This document shows positions 16,498 through 24,970 of a DNA stretch of 64,000 nucleotides, in pieces. The notes below the pieces were generated by a model. The model saw only the letters and a program-made list of their open reading frames with translations, was not told the origin of the DNA and made no database searches. Every line of letters starts with the position of its first letter. Position 1 is the first letter of the stretch. This DNA is from Microvirga sp052114605 (GTDB lineage Bacteria > Pseudomonadota > Alphaproteobacteria > Rhizobiales > Beijerinckiaceae). The stretch is from NCBI RefSeq assembly GCF_052114605.1, contig NZ_JBFRFB010000002.1:124001-188000 (forward strand), given 5' to 3'. A program made the position numbers and the translations under genes.

Positions 16498-17313
16498 ATG
16501 AAGAAACATCTTGCACTTGCGGCCCTGCTCGCAACCGTTTCCTCGCCCGCTTTCGCTCAGGCCATCATGGATAGCCAGAGCTATCGCACGATGGCGGCCC
16601 AGTCCGATGCCTTCGAGATCGCTTCCAGCCAGCTGGCCCTCCAGCGCTCCCGCAACACCAATGTCCGTAATTACGCGCAGGAGATGATCCAGGCGCACAG
16701 CGCGACGAGCCAGGCGCTCAATGGCGGCCGCGCGGTCTACAGCTCCTCGGGTGAATTCATCACCGGCTCGCTGGGCGGCACTCTCGCCGGCGCGGGTATC
16801 GGCGCTCTGATCGGCGGCCCCGTCGGCGCTGCCGTGGGCGCAGGTGTCGGTGCCGCTGCCGGTTCGACCGCCGGTGCGGCCGCGACGTCTCCGGGCGCGG
16901 CGGGTGGCTCGGCCACGGGCGCTCTCACGGGTGCGGGCGTGGGCGCCCTGGTCGGTGGCCCGGTCGGCGCCGCAGTGGGTGCGGGCGTCGGTGCAACGAC
17001 GGGCGCTGCCGCAGGCACCGCTGCCGATGTGCAGTCGACCGGCTCCATTGCCCCCATCCGCCTTGGCGTTCCACTGAGCCCGGAAAAGACCGCGATGCTC
17101 AATGAACTCGCCTCTACCTCCGGCTCACAGTTCGATCGTCTCTACGGGACGTATCAACGTCAGGCGCACCAGGAGGCTCTCGCTCTCCACTCCGGCTATG
17201 CACAGAATGGCGGCGATCCATCCCTGCGCCAGTTCGCAGCCTCCGTGGTGCCGCATATCGAGCATCATGCCATGGAAGCACGCCGTCTTCCGGGCAGAAC
17301 CGCCCGCCGTTAA
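16498..17313 (+). CDS. DUF4142 protein with duplicated glycine-zipper insert
   Basis: A 271-residue secreted protein with a clean signal peptide (cleavage after AFA, residue 20). The DUF4142 ferritin-like helical bundle is present in two halves: residues about 24-75 (MDSQSYRTMAAQSDAFEIAS onward) and about 190-265 (VPLSPEKTAMLNELAS onward). Between them is a glycine/alanine-rich stretch of two near-identical units (95-128 and 141-174), each carrying GGPVGAAVGAGVGA. Such glycine zippers usually insert into or associate with membranes. The start ATG 16498 follows an AGGAG ribosome site. An EcfG promoter lies upstream and a terminator downstream, so it is a single stress-induced gene. The molecular role is unknown. 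Confidence 0.85.
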   Translation: MKKHLALAALLATVSSPAFAQAIMDSQSYRTMAAQSDAFEIASSQLALQRSRNTNVRNYAQEMIQAHSATSQALNGGRAVYSSSGEFITGSLGGTLAGAGIGALIGGPVGAAVGAGVGAAAGSTAGAAATSPGAAGGSATGALTGAGVGALVGGPVGAAVGAGVGATTGAAAGTAADVQSTGSIAPIRLGVPLSPEKTAMLNELASTSGSQFDRLYGTYQRQAHQEALALHSGYAQNGGDPSLRQFAASVVPHIEHHAMEARRLPGRTARR

Positions 17314-17335
17314 GCGGCAGGCTTGACTGCATCAG

Positions 17336-17362
17336 CGGCGGGTTCTCGGACCCGCCGTTTTT
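17336..17362. terminator. Intrinsic terminator after the DUF4142 gene
   Basis: Stem CGGCGGGT (17336-17343) with ACCCGCCG (17350-17357), six-base loop, followed by five T on the plus strand. It touches the stop codon of the convergent kinase gene. Confidence 0.85.
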
Positions 17363-18288
17363 CATTTGGACCGCAGAAACTCTTCAACACCATCTCGTTG
17401 CGGGATTGGCGCAACCGCGCCCTTGCCCAGCGTCGACAGGGCCGCTGCCGCATTGGCATAGGCTGCCGACTTGAACGGATCACGGTGCACGAGCCACTCG
17501 GCCAGGAACGCGCCGTCGAACGTATCGCCCGCACCCGTCGCATCGACAGCCTCAACCGGATAGGGCGCAATGATCTCGAGACGATCCTTCGTCGCAACCA
17601 TGGTGCCGTTCTTGCCCATGGTGAGCGCAACGACGCCGCAACCGAGATTCAGATAGAACGAGCAGATATCCTCGGGCCGTTCGAGTGCCGTGAGCTGCTG
17701 CGCATCGTCGAGCCCCGGCAGGAGGATGTCGGTCATCGCAGACGCCCCGTTGATGACGGCGCGCGCGCGGTCGAGCGGCCAGAGCTTCAAGCGCAGATTC
17801 GTATCGTAGCTGACAACCGTGCCGCTCGCCTTCGCGTGGCGCATGGCGGCATAGACCGCATCGGTGCAGCTCTCGGAGATGGCCTGGCTGATGCCCGATG
17901 CGTGCAGGATGCGCGCGGAGGCGATCTGTTGCAGCGGCAATTCCTCGACACTGACGAGGCTCGCGGCGGAGCCTGCACGGGCATAGGAGAACACATGCCC
18001 TTCCTCGCCGTAGCTGATGAAGTAAGCGCCGGTGCGGCCATCCTTGCGCGTGAGCACGGACGACGTGTCGATGTTCTCGCGCTGCCAGAGTTTCAGAAAA
18101 TCCTGGCCGAAGGAATCATTCCCGAGCGCCGTGAAGATCGCGGTTTTCGCACCCTGCCGCGCAGCCGCGACAGCGGTGTTGGAAACGTCGCCGCCATGAC
18201 CCGGCAAATAAAGGCGCTCACCGTCGCGCTGCACTTCCGCGAATTCCATCAGGGGCTCGCCGAATGTGAGAAGGTCGATGCTTTTCAT
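17362..18288 (-). CDS. kdgK: PfkB-family sugar kinase, probably 2-dehydro-3-deoxygluconokinase
   Basis: A 308-residue ribokinase-fold carbohydrate kinase. The first PfkB signature is PGHGGDVSNTAVAAARQG (about 29-46) and the second is DATGAGDTFDGAFLAEW near 249-265, with the catalytic aspartate in GAGD. Overall sequence character (GEPLMEFAEV, GGDVSNTAVAAAR, YDTNLRLKLWP) fits KdgK, which phosphorylates 2-keto-3-deoxygluconate to KDPG. Other PfkB sugar substrates cannot be excluded. It lies three bases downstream of an FAD-linked 2-hydroxyacid dehydrogenase on the same strand, so the two are one operon. Confidence 0.78.
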   Translation of the reverse strand: MKSIDLLTFGEPLMEFAEVQRDGERLYLPGHGGDVSNTAVAAARQGAKTAIFTALGNDSFGQDFLKLWQRENIDTSSVLTRKDGRTGAYFISYGEEGHVFSYARAGSAASLVSVEELPLQQIASARILHASGISQAISESCTDAVYAAMRHAKASGTVVSYDTNLRLKLWPLDRARAVINGASAMTDILLPGLDDAQQLTALERPEDICSFYLNLGCGVVALTMGKNGTMVATKDRLEIIAPYPVEAVDATGAGDTFDGAFLAEWLVHRDPFKSAAYANAAAALSTLGKGAVAPIPQRDGVEEFLRSK

Positions 18289-18291
18289 GGA

Positions 18292-19755
18292 TTATCCTGC
18301 CTTTGTCGGAAGTGCGGTCGGCCCGCCCTCGCCGATGGCGACGACCTTGCCGGGGTTGAGGATATTCTGCGGATCGAGCGCGCGCTTAACGCTGCGCATG
18401 AGGTCGAGCGCCACCGCATCCTTGTAGAGCGTCAGTTCGTCGCGCTTGATGAGGCCGATGCCGTGCTCGGCGGAGATCGATCCGTTCATGCCGTGCACGA
18501 TGTCGTGCACGATGCGGTTGAAGCGCTCCCACTCCGCCAGATATGTGCTCTTGTCCATGCCCACAGGTTGGGACAAGTTGAAGTGAATATTGCCATCGCC
18601 GAAATGGCCGAAGGCGCAGACGCGCACGCCCTCCATTTCCGCTTCGCAGGCTTTCGTCGCGACATCGATGAACTCCGCGACGCGCGATACGGGAACGGCC
18701 ACATCGTGCTTGATGGAGCCGCCTTCCATGCGCTGCACCTCCGAGAGATGTTCGCGCAGGCCCCAGAGCGCCTGGCTTTGCGCTTCGCTCGCGCCGATCA
18801 CCGCATCCTGCACGAGGCCTTCCTCGAAGCACTCGCCGAGAACAGCCTCCAACTGCCCTTGCAGATCCGCATCCTTCTGCGGCGAGGACAGCTCGATCAG
18901 CGCGTAGGAATTGTGTTTCTCGGCCAGCGGACGTAACGAGCCCGGCATGTGCTTGAGCACGATCTCGATGCCGAATTCCGGCATGTATTCGAAAGCGGTG
19001 AGCTGATCGCCCGCCGACTCGCGAAGACGCTGGAACACCTTCAACGCATCGTAAGGAGCCTCGCAGCCGATGAAGGCTGTAACGCGCGCATGCGGCTTCG
19101 GAAAAAGCTTCAATACCGCCGCGGTGATGATGCCGAGCGTTCCTTCCGAGCCGATGAAGAGGTCCTTCAGGTCATAGCCCGTGTTGTCCTTGCGCAGGCC
19201 TTTCAAGCCGTCCCACACGCGGCCATCGGCAAGCACGACCTCGAGACCCAATGTGAGATCGCGCATGTTGCCGTAGCGCAGAACGGCGGTTCCGCCCGCG
19301 TTGGTGGCGAGGTTGCCGCCGATGCGGCACGAGCCTTCGGAAGCGAGCGAGAGCGGGAAGAGATAGCCGGCTTCGCTCGCCGCATCCTGCACCGCCTTCA
19401 GAATGGCTCCCGCCTCCACCGTGACCGTCGCGTTGACCGGATCGATCTCGCGGATGCCGTCCAAGCGGGTCAGGGACATCACCACGCCGCCATAAGGGAC
19501 ACCACCTCCGACGAGGCCCGTATTGCCGCCCTGCGGAACGACCGGAACACCCGCCTTCCCGCATTCACGCAGAACGAATGCAACTTCGTCACGATCCTTT
19601 GGGCGCACAACTGCCATGGCCTCGCCGCGATAGAGCCCGCGCGCTTCCGTGACATGGCCTTCGAGATCGTCCGCCGCCGTCAGCACATAGGCTGGCCCAA
19701 GCCGTGCCGTGAGGATCTCGATCAGGGTCGTGCCGGCCGCTGATGGTGCGGTCAT
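18292..19755 (-). CDS. FAD-binding oxidase, D-2-hydroxyacid dehydrogenase (GlcD-like)
   Basis: A 487-residue flavoprotein of the vanillyl-alcohol oxidase/PCMH fold. The FAD pyrophosphate-binding block is VPQGGNTGLVGG (73-84), followed by SEGSCRIGGNLATNAGG and IGSEGTLGIIT. The C-terminal cap carries HFGDGNIHFN (about 386-395) and EHGIGLIKRDE, the metal and substrate signature of D-lactate, D-2-hydroxyglutarate and glycolate dehydrogenases. ATG 19755 has AGGAG upstream and gives the usual family length. Which D-2-hydroxyacid it uses is not clear; the operon partner is a KdgK-like kinase. It is divergent from the FAH-family gene. Confidence 0.88.
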   Translation of the reverse strand: MTAPSAAGTTLIEILTARLGPAYVLTAADDLEGHVTEARGLYRGEAMAVVRPKDRDEVAFVLRECGKAGVPVVPQGGNTGLVGGGVPYGGVVMSLTRLDGIREIDPVNATVTVEAGAILKAVQDAASEAGYLFPLSLASEGSCRIGGNLATNAGGTAVLRYGNMRDLTLGLEVVLADGRVWDGLKGLRKDNTGYDLKDLFIGSEGTLGIITAAVLKLFPKPHARVTAFIGCEAPYDALKVFQRLRESAGDQLTAFEYMPEFGIEIVLKHMPGSLRPLAEKHNSYALIELSSPQKDADLQGQLEAVLGECFEEGLVQDAVIGASEAQSQALWGLREHLSEVQRMEGGSIKHDVAVPVSRVAEFIDVATKACEAEMEGVRVCAFGHFGDGNIHFNLSQPVGMDKSTYLAEWERFNRIVHDIVHGMNGSISAEHGIGLIKRDELTLYKDAVALDLMRSVKRALDPQNILNPGKVVAIGEGGPTALPTKAG

Positions 19756-19877
19756 CGTCGTTTCTCCTGTAGTGCCTTCGTTCAATACGACTTGTGAAGC
19801 GAACCGCAAGGTGTAGGAAAGGAGAAAGACGGCCCTGTTCCGGGCCACTATCAACGAGAGAGCTGTCACGAAACGCC

Positions 19878-20576
19878 ATGGCCACCGTCATCCCCACGCC
19901 TCCGATCACCACCCTTCCCGTCGCCGGTTCCAGCGATCGATTTCCCGTTCGGCGCGTTTATTGCGTGGGGCGCAACTACGCCGCCCATGCCCGAGAGATG
20001 GGCGGAGACCCGACCCGCGAGCCGCCTTTCTTCTTCATGAAACCGGCAGACGCCCTCCAGGTCGTGCCCGAGGGACAGACGGTCGAGCACCCCTACCCGC
20101 CCAAGACGCAGAACTACCATTTCGAGATCGAACTCGTGGTTGCGCTGGCAAAAGGCGGGAAGAATATTCCCGTCGAGCAGGCCCTCGACCACGTGTTCGG
20201 CTACGCCGTCGGCCTCGACATGACCCGCCGCGATCTTCAGGACGAAGCCAAGCAGCTTCGCCGGTCCTGGGAACTCGGCAAGGCGGCGGATTTCTCAGGC
20301 CCGGTCGGCCCGCTCCATCCCGCATCAACGGTGGGGCATCCGGCAAAGGGGGCCATCTCGCTTTTTGTGGATGGAGCCGTGCGTCAGAAGGCGGACCTGT
20401 CCGACATGATCTGGTCCGTCGCCGAGCAGATCGCCTATCTGTCCTCCTATTTCGAGCTGGCGCCGGGCGATGTGATCTTCGCCGGAACGCCTGAAGGCGT
20501 GGGCGCGGTGACGCAAGGGCAAGTAATGACTGGGGCCATCGAAGGGCTTGGCGAGATCAAGTTGCGGGTTGTGTGA
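19878..20576 (+). CDS. Fumarylacetoacetate hydrolase family protein (fumarylpyruvate hydrolase-like)
   Basis: A 232-residue FAH-fold enzyme. The family start YCVGRNYAAHAREMG (28-42) is followed by the metal ligands E83 and E85 in HFEIELVV and D114 in GLDMTRRD. The closing block is PGDVIFAGTPEGVG. Enzymes of this length with this motif set hydrolyse fumarylpyruvate or related 2,4-diketo acids to pyruvate plus an acid, using Mg2+. The exact substrate is inferred from general resemblance only. It starts at ATG 19878, divergent from the FAD oxidase, and stands alone before the amino acid transporter operon. Confidence 0.82.
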   Translation: MATVIPTPPITTLPVAGSSDRFPVRRVYCVGRNYAAHAREMGGDPTREPPFFFMKPADALQVVPEGQTVEHPYPPKTQNYHFEIELVVALAKGGKNIPVEQALDHVFGYAVGLDMTRRDLQDEAKQLRRSWELGKAADFSGPVGPLHPASTVGHPAKGAISLFVDGAVRQKADLSDMIWSVAEQIAYLSSYFELAPGDVIFAGTPEGVGAVTQGQVMTGAIEGLGEIKLRVV

Positions 20577-20700
20577 GGTTCGCCAGCTAAGACTTGCCTT
20601 TTGCAAAAGATTGGCTGTTACTGACTTACGGCGCGGCTCCCAAGGGGCCGCGAGCAATTCGGCCCGGGCGAGATCCGGGCCCGAGAATAAGGGAACGACT

Positions 20701-21546
20701 ATGAATTTCGTTAAGACCATTGGCTTGGCTCTTCTCGGCTCCACGCTCGCCATGGGCGCGGCCTCGGCTCAGGAGAAGACCATCAAGATCGCTACCGAAG
20801 GTGCCTATGCTCCGTGGAACTTCACGGGCGCCGGCGGCAAGCTTGAGGGCTTCGAGATCGATCTGGCCAACGACTTGTGTGCGCGCATGAAGGTGAAGTG
20901 CGAGATCGTGGCCCAGGATTGGGATGGCATCATTCCCGCCCTCACCGCCAAGAAGTACGACGCCATCATGGCCGGCATGAGCATCACCGACGAGCGCAAG
21001 AAGACCATCGACTTCGCCGGTCCTTACGCTGCGGGCCCGAATGGCTTCCTCGTAGAGAAGAGCTCGCCGCTCGCCAAGATGCCGGGCACGGGCCAGGCCT
21101 ACAACCTCAGCACCCAGAAGGAAGCCGCCGAGAAGGCCATTGAGGCCGTGAAGCCGCTCCTGAAGGGCAAGACCGTCGGCGTTCAGGGCTCGACCATCCA
21201 CTCGAACTTCGCCGACAAGTACTACAAGGGCACGGCCGAGATCCGCGAGTATAAGACCACCGAAGCTCACGATCTCGACCTCGCCGCCGGCCGCATCGAC
21301 ATCGTCCTGGCCGATTCCACGGCCATCATCGGCACTCTCGAGAAGCCCGAGTTCAAGGACTACGTTCTCGTCGGCCCGTCCATCACGGGCGGCCTCCTGG
21401 GCAATGGCGTGGGCGTGGGCCTGCGCCAAGGCGATACGGAGCTGAAGAAGTCCTTCAACGAGGCGATCCAGGCAGCAGTCAAGGACGGCACCGTCAAGAA
21501 GCTGTCCGAGAAGTGGTTCAAGATCGACATCTCGCCGAAGGGCTAA
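20701..21546 (+). CDS. Amino acid ABC transporter substrate-binding protein, copy 1 (HisJ/ArgT type)
   Basis: A 281-residue periplasmic binding protein with a signal peptide ending ASA (residue 23). It has the polar amino acid signature: YAPWNF (36-41), GFEIDLANDLCARM, DWDGIIPAL, and ligand residues matching HisJ Ser72, Arg77 and Asp161, here S94, R99 (GMSITDER) and D205 (LADSTA). It should bind a basic or polar L-amino acid. A strong terminator follows, then a second, equally long binding-protein gene, then two permeases and an ATPase. The two binding proteins align without a gap. Confidence 0.93.
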   Translation: MNFVKTIGLALLGSTLAMGAASAQEKTIKIATEGAYAPWNFTGAGGKLEGFEIDLANDLCARMKVKCEIVAQDWDGIIPALTAKKYDAIMAGMSITDERKKTIDFAGPYAAGPNGFLVEKSSPLAKMPGTGQAYNLSTQKEAAEKAIEAVKPLLKGKTVGVQGSTIHSNFADKYYKGTAEIREYKTTEAHDLDLAAGRIDIVLADSTAIIGTLEKPEFKDYVLVGPSITGGLLGNGVGVGLRQGDTELKKSFNEAIQAAVKDGTVKKLSEKWFKIDISPKG

Positions 21547-21570
21547 GCCCTTCCCCCCAAGAATCCATCA

Positions 21571-21596
21571 AGGCGCGGCTTCTGCCGCGCCTTTTT
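21571..21596 (+). terminator. Intrinsic terminator between the two binding-protein genes
   Basis: Perfect nine-base stem AGGCGCGGC (21571-21579) with GCCGCGCCT (21584-21592), four-base loop, and a run of T at 21592-21596. It separates the transcription of the two binding proteins, so the second must have its own promoter or depend on read-through. Confidence 0.88.
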
Positions 21597-21757
21597 GTAT
21601 GGAAACGTGCAAGGTGCGATGCAAAACATCATTTTGGGCATTGTATTCACCATGAAATGGGCTTGCACTGGCTCGGCTTTTGAATGTTAGCTTTGACGTG
21701 GCGGGCGGAAGACTCCGCCTGGACAAGATTCAGCTCAAGCTGATCAAGGGAACGACG

Positions 21758-22603
21758 ATGAACCTGTTGAAAACATTAGGTTTCGGCCTGCTGGCCTCCG
21801 CTCTCACTATCGGCGCCGCCTCGGCCCAGGAAAAGACCATCAAGATCGCCACCGAAGGCGCCTATGCCCCGTGGAACTTCACAGGCCCCGGCGGCAAGCT
21901 GGATGGCTTCGAGATCGAGCTCGCCAACGACCTGTGCGCCCGGATGAAGGTGAAATGCGAGATCGTGGCCCAGGACTGGGATGGCATCATTCCCGCCCTC
22001 AACGCCAAGAAGTACGACGCCATCATGGCCGGCATGAACATCACGCCGAAGCGCCTCGAGGCCATCAACTTCTCCCGCCCCTACGCCACCGGCTCCCACG
22101 GCTGGGGCGTGCTGAAGGATTCGCCGCTGGCCAAGCTCGCCGGCCAGGGCAAGCGCGTCAATCTCGACAAGGATCCCGATGCCGCCAAGGCGATGATCGA
22201 GGAATGGAAGCCGCTTCTGAAAGGCAAGACCATCGGTACGCAGAGTTCGACCGTGAACGGCGCGTTCCTGGAAAAGTACCTGAAGGACACGATCACCATC
22301 CGTGAATACAAGACCACCGAGCAGCACGACCTCGACCTCGCGGCGGGCCGCATCGATGCGATCTTCGCGGCGCATTCCTCGCTGAAGGCCTCGACTGAGA
22401 AGCCGGAATTCAAGGACATGATGATCGCCGGCGGCGCGGTTGACGGCGACGTGCTCGGGCGCGGCGTGGCGGTCGGCCTGCGCAAGGACGACGCCGAGCT
22501 GAAGGGCATGTTCGACAAGGCGATCCAGGCTGCCATCGACGACGGCACCGTGAAGAAACTCACGGAGAAGTGGTTCAAGATCGACATGGCTCCTCAGACC
22601 TGA
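21758..22603 (+). CDS. Amino acid ABC transporter substrate-binding protein, copy 2, altered ligand site
   Basis: A 281-residue secreted binding protein (signal peptide ending ASA, residue 23), a tandem paralogue of the protein 212 bases upstream and aligned to it without gaps. Most of the fold is shared (YAPWNF, DWDGIIPAL, EYKTTEQHDLDLAAGRID). However, the residue matching HisJ Ser72 is Asn94 and the residue matching the alpha-amino-binding Asp161 is Ala205 (FAAHSS), while Arg99 is kept. Known family members use these residues to hold the amino acid backbone, so its ligand is probably different, for example an amino acid derivative. It is the copy next to the permease genes. Confidence 0.9.
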   Translation: MNLLKTLGFGLLASALTIGAASAQEKTIKIATEGAYAPWNFTGPGGKLDGFEIELANDLCARMKVKCEIVAQDWDGIIPALNAKKYDAIMAGMNITPKRLEAINFSRPYATGSHGWGVLKDSPLAKLAGQGKRVNLDKDPDAAKAMIEEWKPLLKGKTIGTQSSTVNGAFLEKYLKDTITIREYKTTEQHDLDLAAGRIDAIFAAHSSLKASTEKPEFKDMMIAGGAVDGDVLGRGVAVGLRKDDAELKGMFDKAIQAAIDDGTVKKLTEKWFKIDMAPQT

Positions 22604-22646
22604 TGAGCAGAGACGGCGTGCTTGCGCGCCGGATGTGACACATGAC

Positions 22647-22681
22647 GCCTCGCGCCCCGCGTCGAATGCGGGGCGCGAGGC
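22647..22681 (+). promoter_or_regulatory. Strong hairpin between binding protein 2 and the permease gene
   Basis: A perfect 14-base stem, GCCTCGCGCCCCGC (22647-22660) with GCGGGGCGCGAGGC (22668-22681), seven-base loop, no T-tract. Such intercistronic stems between a binding-protein gene and its permeases commonly protect the upstream message and reduce downstream expression. The position argues that the permease starts downstream of it. Confidence 0.6.
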
Positions 22682-22703
22682 ACATTCAGGAAAGTCAAAA
22701 CGC

Positions 22704-23426
22704 GTGCATCAACTGAGCTATTTCGAGCTCATCGGGTTCGGCCCCAACGGATGGGGATGGCTTCTCATCACGGCGACAGGCATGACGATCGCGGTCGCGA
22801 TCTGCGGCTTCCTCGCGGGTTCCATCGTCGGCACCTTCGTGGCCTGGGGCAAGATCGGCGGCAATGTCGCCATTCGCGGGGTTGCGGATGGATACACAAC
22901 TGTCCTTCGCGGCATCCCGGACCTGCTCGTCATCTATCTCTTCTATTTCGGCGGCAGCGCCGCGCTCGGCGCCATCGGCAGCCTGTTCGGCGCTGAAGGC
23001 TTCATCGGCGTTCCCGCTTTCGTCACCGGCGCCATGGCTATCGGCATCGTGTCCGGCGCCTATCAGGCGGAAGTGTTTCGTGGCGCCTTCCAGGTGGTGA
23101 GCCGTGGCGAGCTCGAAGCGGCGCGCTCGGTCGGCATGCATCGCTGGCTCATGTTCCGCCGCATCATCGCCCCGCAGGTCCTGCGCTATGCCATTCCGGG
23201 CCTCGGCAATACATGGCAGCTGGTGCTGAAGGAATCCGCGCTGATTTCCGTGACGGGCCTCGTCGAGCTGCTGCGCCAGTCGCAGGTGGCCGCAGGCTCC
23301 ACGCGCCGTCCGTTCGATTTCTACATCACGGCCGCGATCCTCTACCTGCTCATCACCTGGGTTTCGACCTATCTCTTCCAGCGTGCGGAGACCTACTCGA
23401 TGCGCGGCATTCGGAGGGCTTCCTGA
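22704..23426 (+). CDS. Amino acid ABC transporter permease 1 (HisQ-like)
   Basis: A 240-residue inner-membrane permease of the polar amino acid family. It has about five hydrophobic helices and the cytoplasmic EAA loop GELEAARSVGMHRWLMFRR, which docks onto the ATPase. The start is chosen at GTG 22704, with AGGAAAG about ten bases upstream; the frame runs further upstream but through the strong intercistronic hairpin, with hydrophilic residues not seen in the family. The gene ends in TGATG, overlapping the start of permease 2 by one base. It forms the heterodimeric channel with permease 2. Confidence 0.9.
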   Translation: MHQLSYFELIGFGPNGWGWLLITATGMTIAVAICGFLAGSIVGTFVAWGKIGGNVAIRGVADGYTTVLRGIPDLLVIYLFYFGGSAALGAIGSLFGAEGFIGVPAFVTGAMAIGIVSGAYQAEVFRGAFQVVSRGELEAARSVGMHRWLMFRRIIAPQVLRYAIPGLGNTWQLVLKESALISVTGLVELLRQSQVAAGSTRRPFDFYITAAILYLLITWVSTYLFQRAETYSMRGIRRAS

Positions 23427-24151
23427 TGGATTTCGCCTTCATGTGGGAGGCTTTCTTGCGGCTGATCGAGGGCATTCCGCTCACGCTCAACCTGGCCTTC
23501 ACCTCCATCGCCTTCGGCGCCGTCTTCGCCATGATCCTCGCGCTCATGCGCATGTCGAAGATCAAGATCTTCGACTGGCCGGCGCAGGCCTATGTGTTCG
23601 TGTTCCGCGGCACGCCTTTGCTCGTGCAGATCTTCCTGATCTATTATGGCCTCGGACAGTTCAGGCCCACCTTGCAGGAACTGGGGCTCTGGGGTTTCTT
23701 CCGCGAGCCCTATTGGTGCGCGGTTCTGGCGCTTACGATGAACACCGCGGCCTATGGCAGCGAGATCATTCGCGGCGGAATGCAATCAGTTCCGTATAAT
23801 CAGGTGGAAGCTGCGCGCGCATGCGGCATGTCCGGCTTCCTGCTCTTCCGCCGCATCGTTTTCCCGATCGCCCTGAGGCAGGCCCTGCCTGCTTATGGTA
23901 GCGAGATCATCCTGATGGTGAAGGCAACCTCGCTCGCCTCCGTCATCACCATGATGGAAGTCACAGGCCTGGCGGCGAAGATGATTTCCCAGACCTTCCG
24001 CGCGGTCGAAATCTTCGTCGTCGCGGGCATCATCTACCTGTTCCTGAACTTCATCATCACGCGCATTATCATGGCCATCGAATGGTGGCTCTCGCCTCAC
24101 CTGCGCCGGCCGCCCGCCCTCAAGTCGCGCCTGGAGGCCGTCCATGTCTAA
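23426..24151 (+). CDS. Amino acid ABC transporter permease 2 (HisM-like)
   Basis: A 241-residue permease with the same family layout: an N-terminal helix, the conserved VFVFRGTPLLVQIFLIYYG block and the EAA loop NQVEAARACGMSGFLLFRR. It starts at ATG 23426, overlapping the stop of permease 1 by one base, and its stop overlaps the ATPase gene by eight bases. Translation of the three membrane-complex genes is therefore coupled. It partners permease 1 and the ATPase in import of the amino acid delivered by one or both binding proteins. Confidence 0.92.
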   Translation: MDFAFMWEAFLRLIEGIPLTLNLAFTSIAFGAVFAMILALMRMSKIKIFDWPAQAYVFVFRGTPLLVQIFLIYYGLGQFRPTLQELGLWGFFREPYWCAVLALTMNTAAYGSEIIRGGMQSVPYNQVEAARACGMSGFLLFRRIVFPIALRQALPAYGSEIILMVKATSLASVITMMEVTGLAAKMISQTFRAVEIFVVAGIIYLFLNFIITRIIMAIEWWLSPHLRRPPALKSRLEAVHV

Positions 24152-24938
24152 CGGAGTCGCATCCTTGTCGCTTGAGTCCACGCCCGCCATTTCGATCAAC
24201 AACCTGCGCAAGAGCTTCGGCTCCCTCGAAGTTCTTAAAGGGGTGTCCCTGAAGGCCAACGAGGGCGACGTGATCTCCATTCTCGGCGCGTCCGGTTCGG
24301 GCAAGTCGACGATGCTTCGCTGCATCAACATGCTCGAAGTGCCGGATGCCGGCGAGGTTCGCATCGGAGGCGAGGAGATCAAGCTGAAATCCACCCGCAA
24401 GGGCATGGTGCCAGTGGACCAGCATCAGGTGGATCGCATCCGCGCGCGCGTCGCCATGGTGTTCCAGAGCTTCAATCTCTGGTCCCACATGACGATCCTG
24501 GAAAACGTCATCGAGGCGCCCGTGCATGTGCAGAAGCGCCCGAAGGCGGAATGCATCGCGGAAGCGGAAGAGCTGCTGGCGAAGGTGGGCATCGCGGACA
24601 AGCGCAACCAATATCCCTCTCACCTCTCCGGCGGCCAGCAGCAGCGCGCGGCCATCGCGCGGGCGCTTGCCATGCATCCCAAGGTGATGCTGTTCGACGA
24701 GCCGACATCCGCGCTCGACCCTGAACTCGTCGGCGAGGTTTTGCGCGTGATGCGCTCGCTTGCCGAAGAAGGCCGCACCATGCTGGTGGTGACCCACGAG
24801 ATGGGCTTTGCCCGCGACGTATCGAACCGGGTCATGTTCCTGCACAAAGGCATGGTCGAGGAAGAAGGCGCACCGGCAGACGTATTCAGCGCTCCGAAGT
24901 CGGAACGGTTCAAGCAGTTCATTTCGAGCCATCGCTAG
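24144..24938 (+). CDS. Amino acid ABC transporter ATP-binding protein (HisP-like)
   Basis: A 264-residue ABC ATPase: Walker A GASGSGKST (48-56), signature LSGGQQQR near 163-170, Walker B VMLFDEP near 182-188 with the D-loop SALDPE, and H-loop VTHEMGFA. The length and the VPVDQHQVDRIRARVAMVFQ stretch match the HisP/ArtP polar amino acid subfamily. It overlaps permease 2 by eight bases and is the last gene of the operon; a strong terminator follows 33 bases later. Confidence 0.95.
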   Translation: MSNGVASLSLESTPAISINNLRKSFGSLEVLKGVSLKANEGDVISILGASGSGKSTMLRCINMLEVPDAGEVRIGGEEIKLKSTRKGMVPVDQHQVDRIRARVAMVFQSFNLWSHMTILENVIEAPVHVQKRPKAECIAEAEELLAKVGIADKRNQYPSHLSGGQQQRAAIARALAMHPKVMLFDEPTSALDPELVGEVLRVMRSLAEEGRTMLVVTHEMGFARDVSNRVMFLHKGMVEEEGAPADVFSAPKSERFKQFISSHR

Positions 24939-24970
24939 AGCTTTTCGACAGATCAGAGCTGCAAGGAAAA

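Noticed and set aside
17362..18288. Idea that the KdgK-like kinase completes an alginate degradation pathway with the AlgL-like lyase
   Set aside because: KDG kinase is used in several sugar acid pathways, and the gene lies about 40 kb away with no uronate-specific neighbours.
18292..19869. Longer form of the FAD-linked dehydrogenase starting at 19869
   Set aside because: The extra 38 residues have no family counterpart and would overlap the leader of the divergent FAH-family gene; ATG 19755 has AGGAG just upstream.
21671..21687. Possible sigma-54 promoter before binding protein 2 (TGGCTCG-N4-TTGAA)
   Set aside because: The -24 GG is present but the essential -12 GC is GA, so the match is too weak despite the attractive nitrogen-related context.
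22635..22703. N-terminal extension of permease 1 by 23 codons
   Set aside because: It would translate through a perfect 14-base hairpin and adds a hydrophilic stretch not seen in this permease family; GTG 22704 has a ribosome site.
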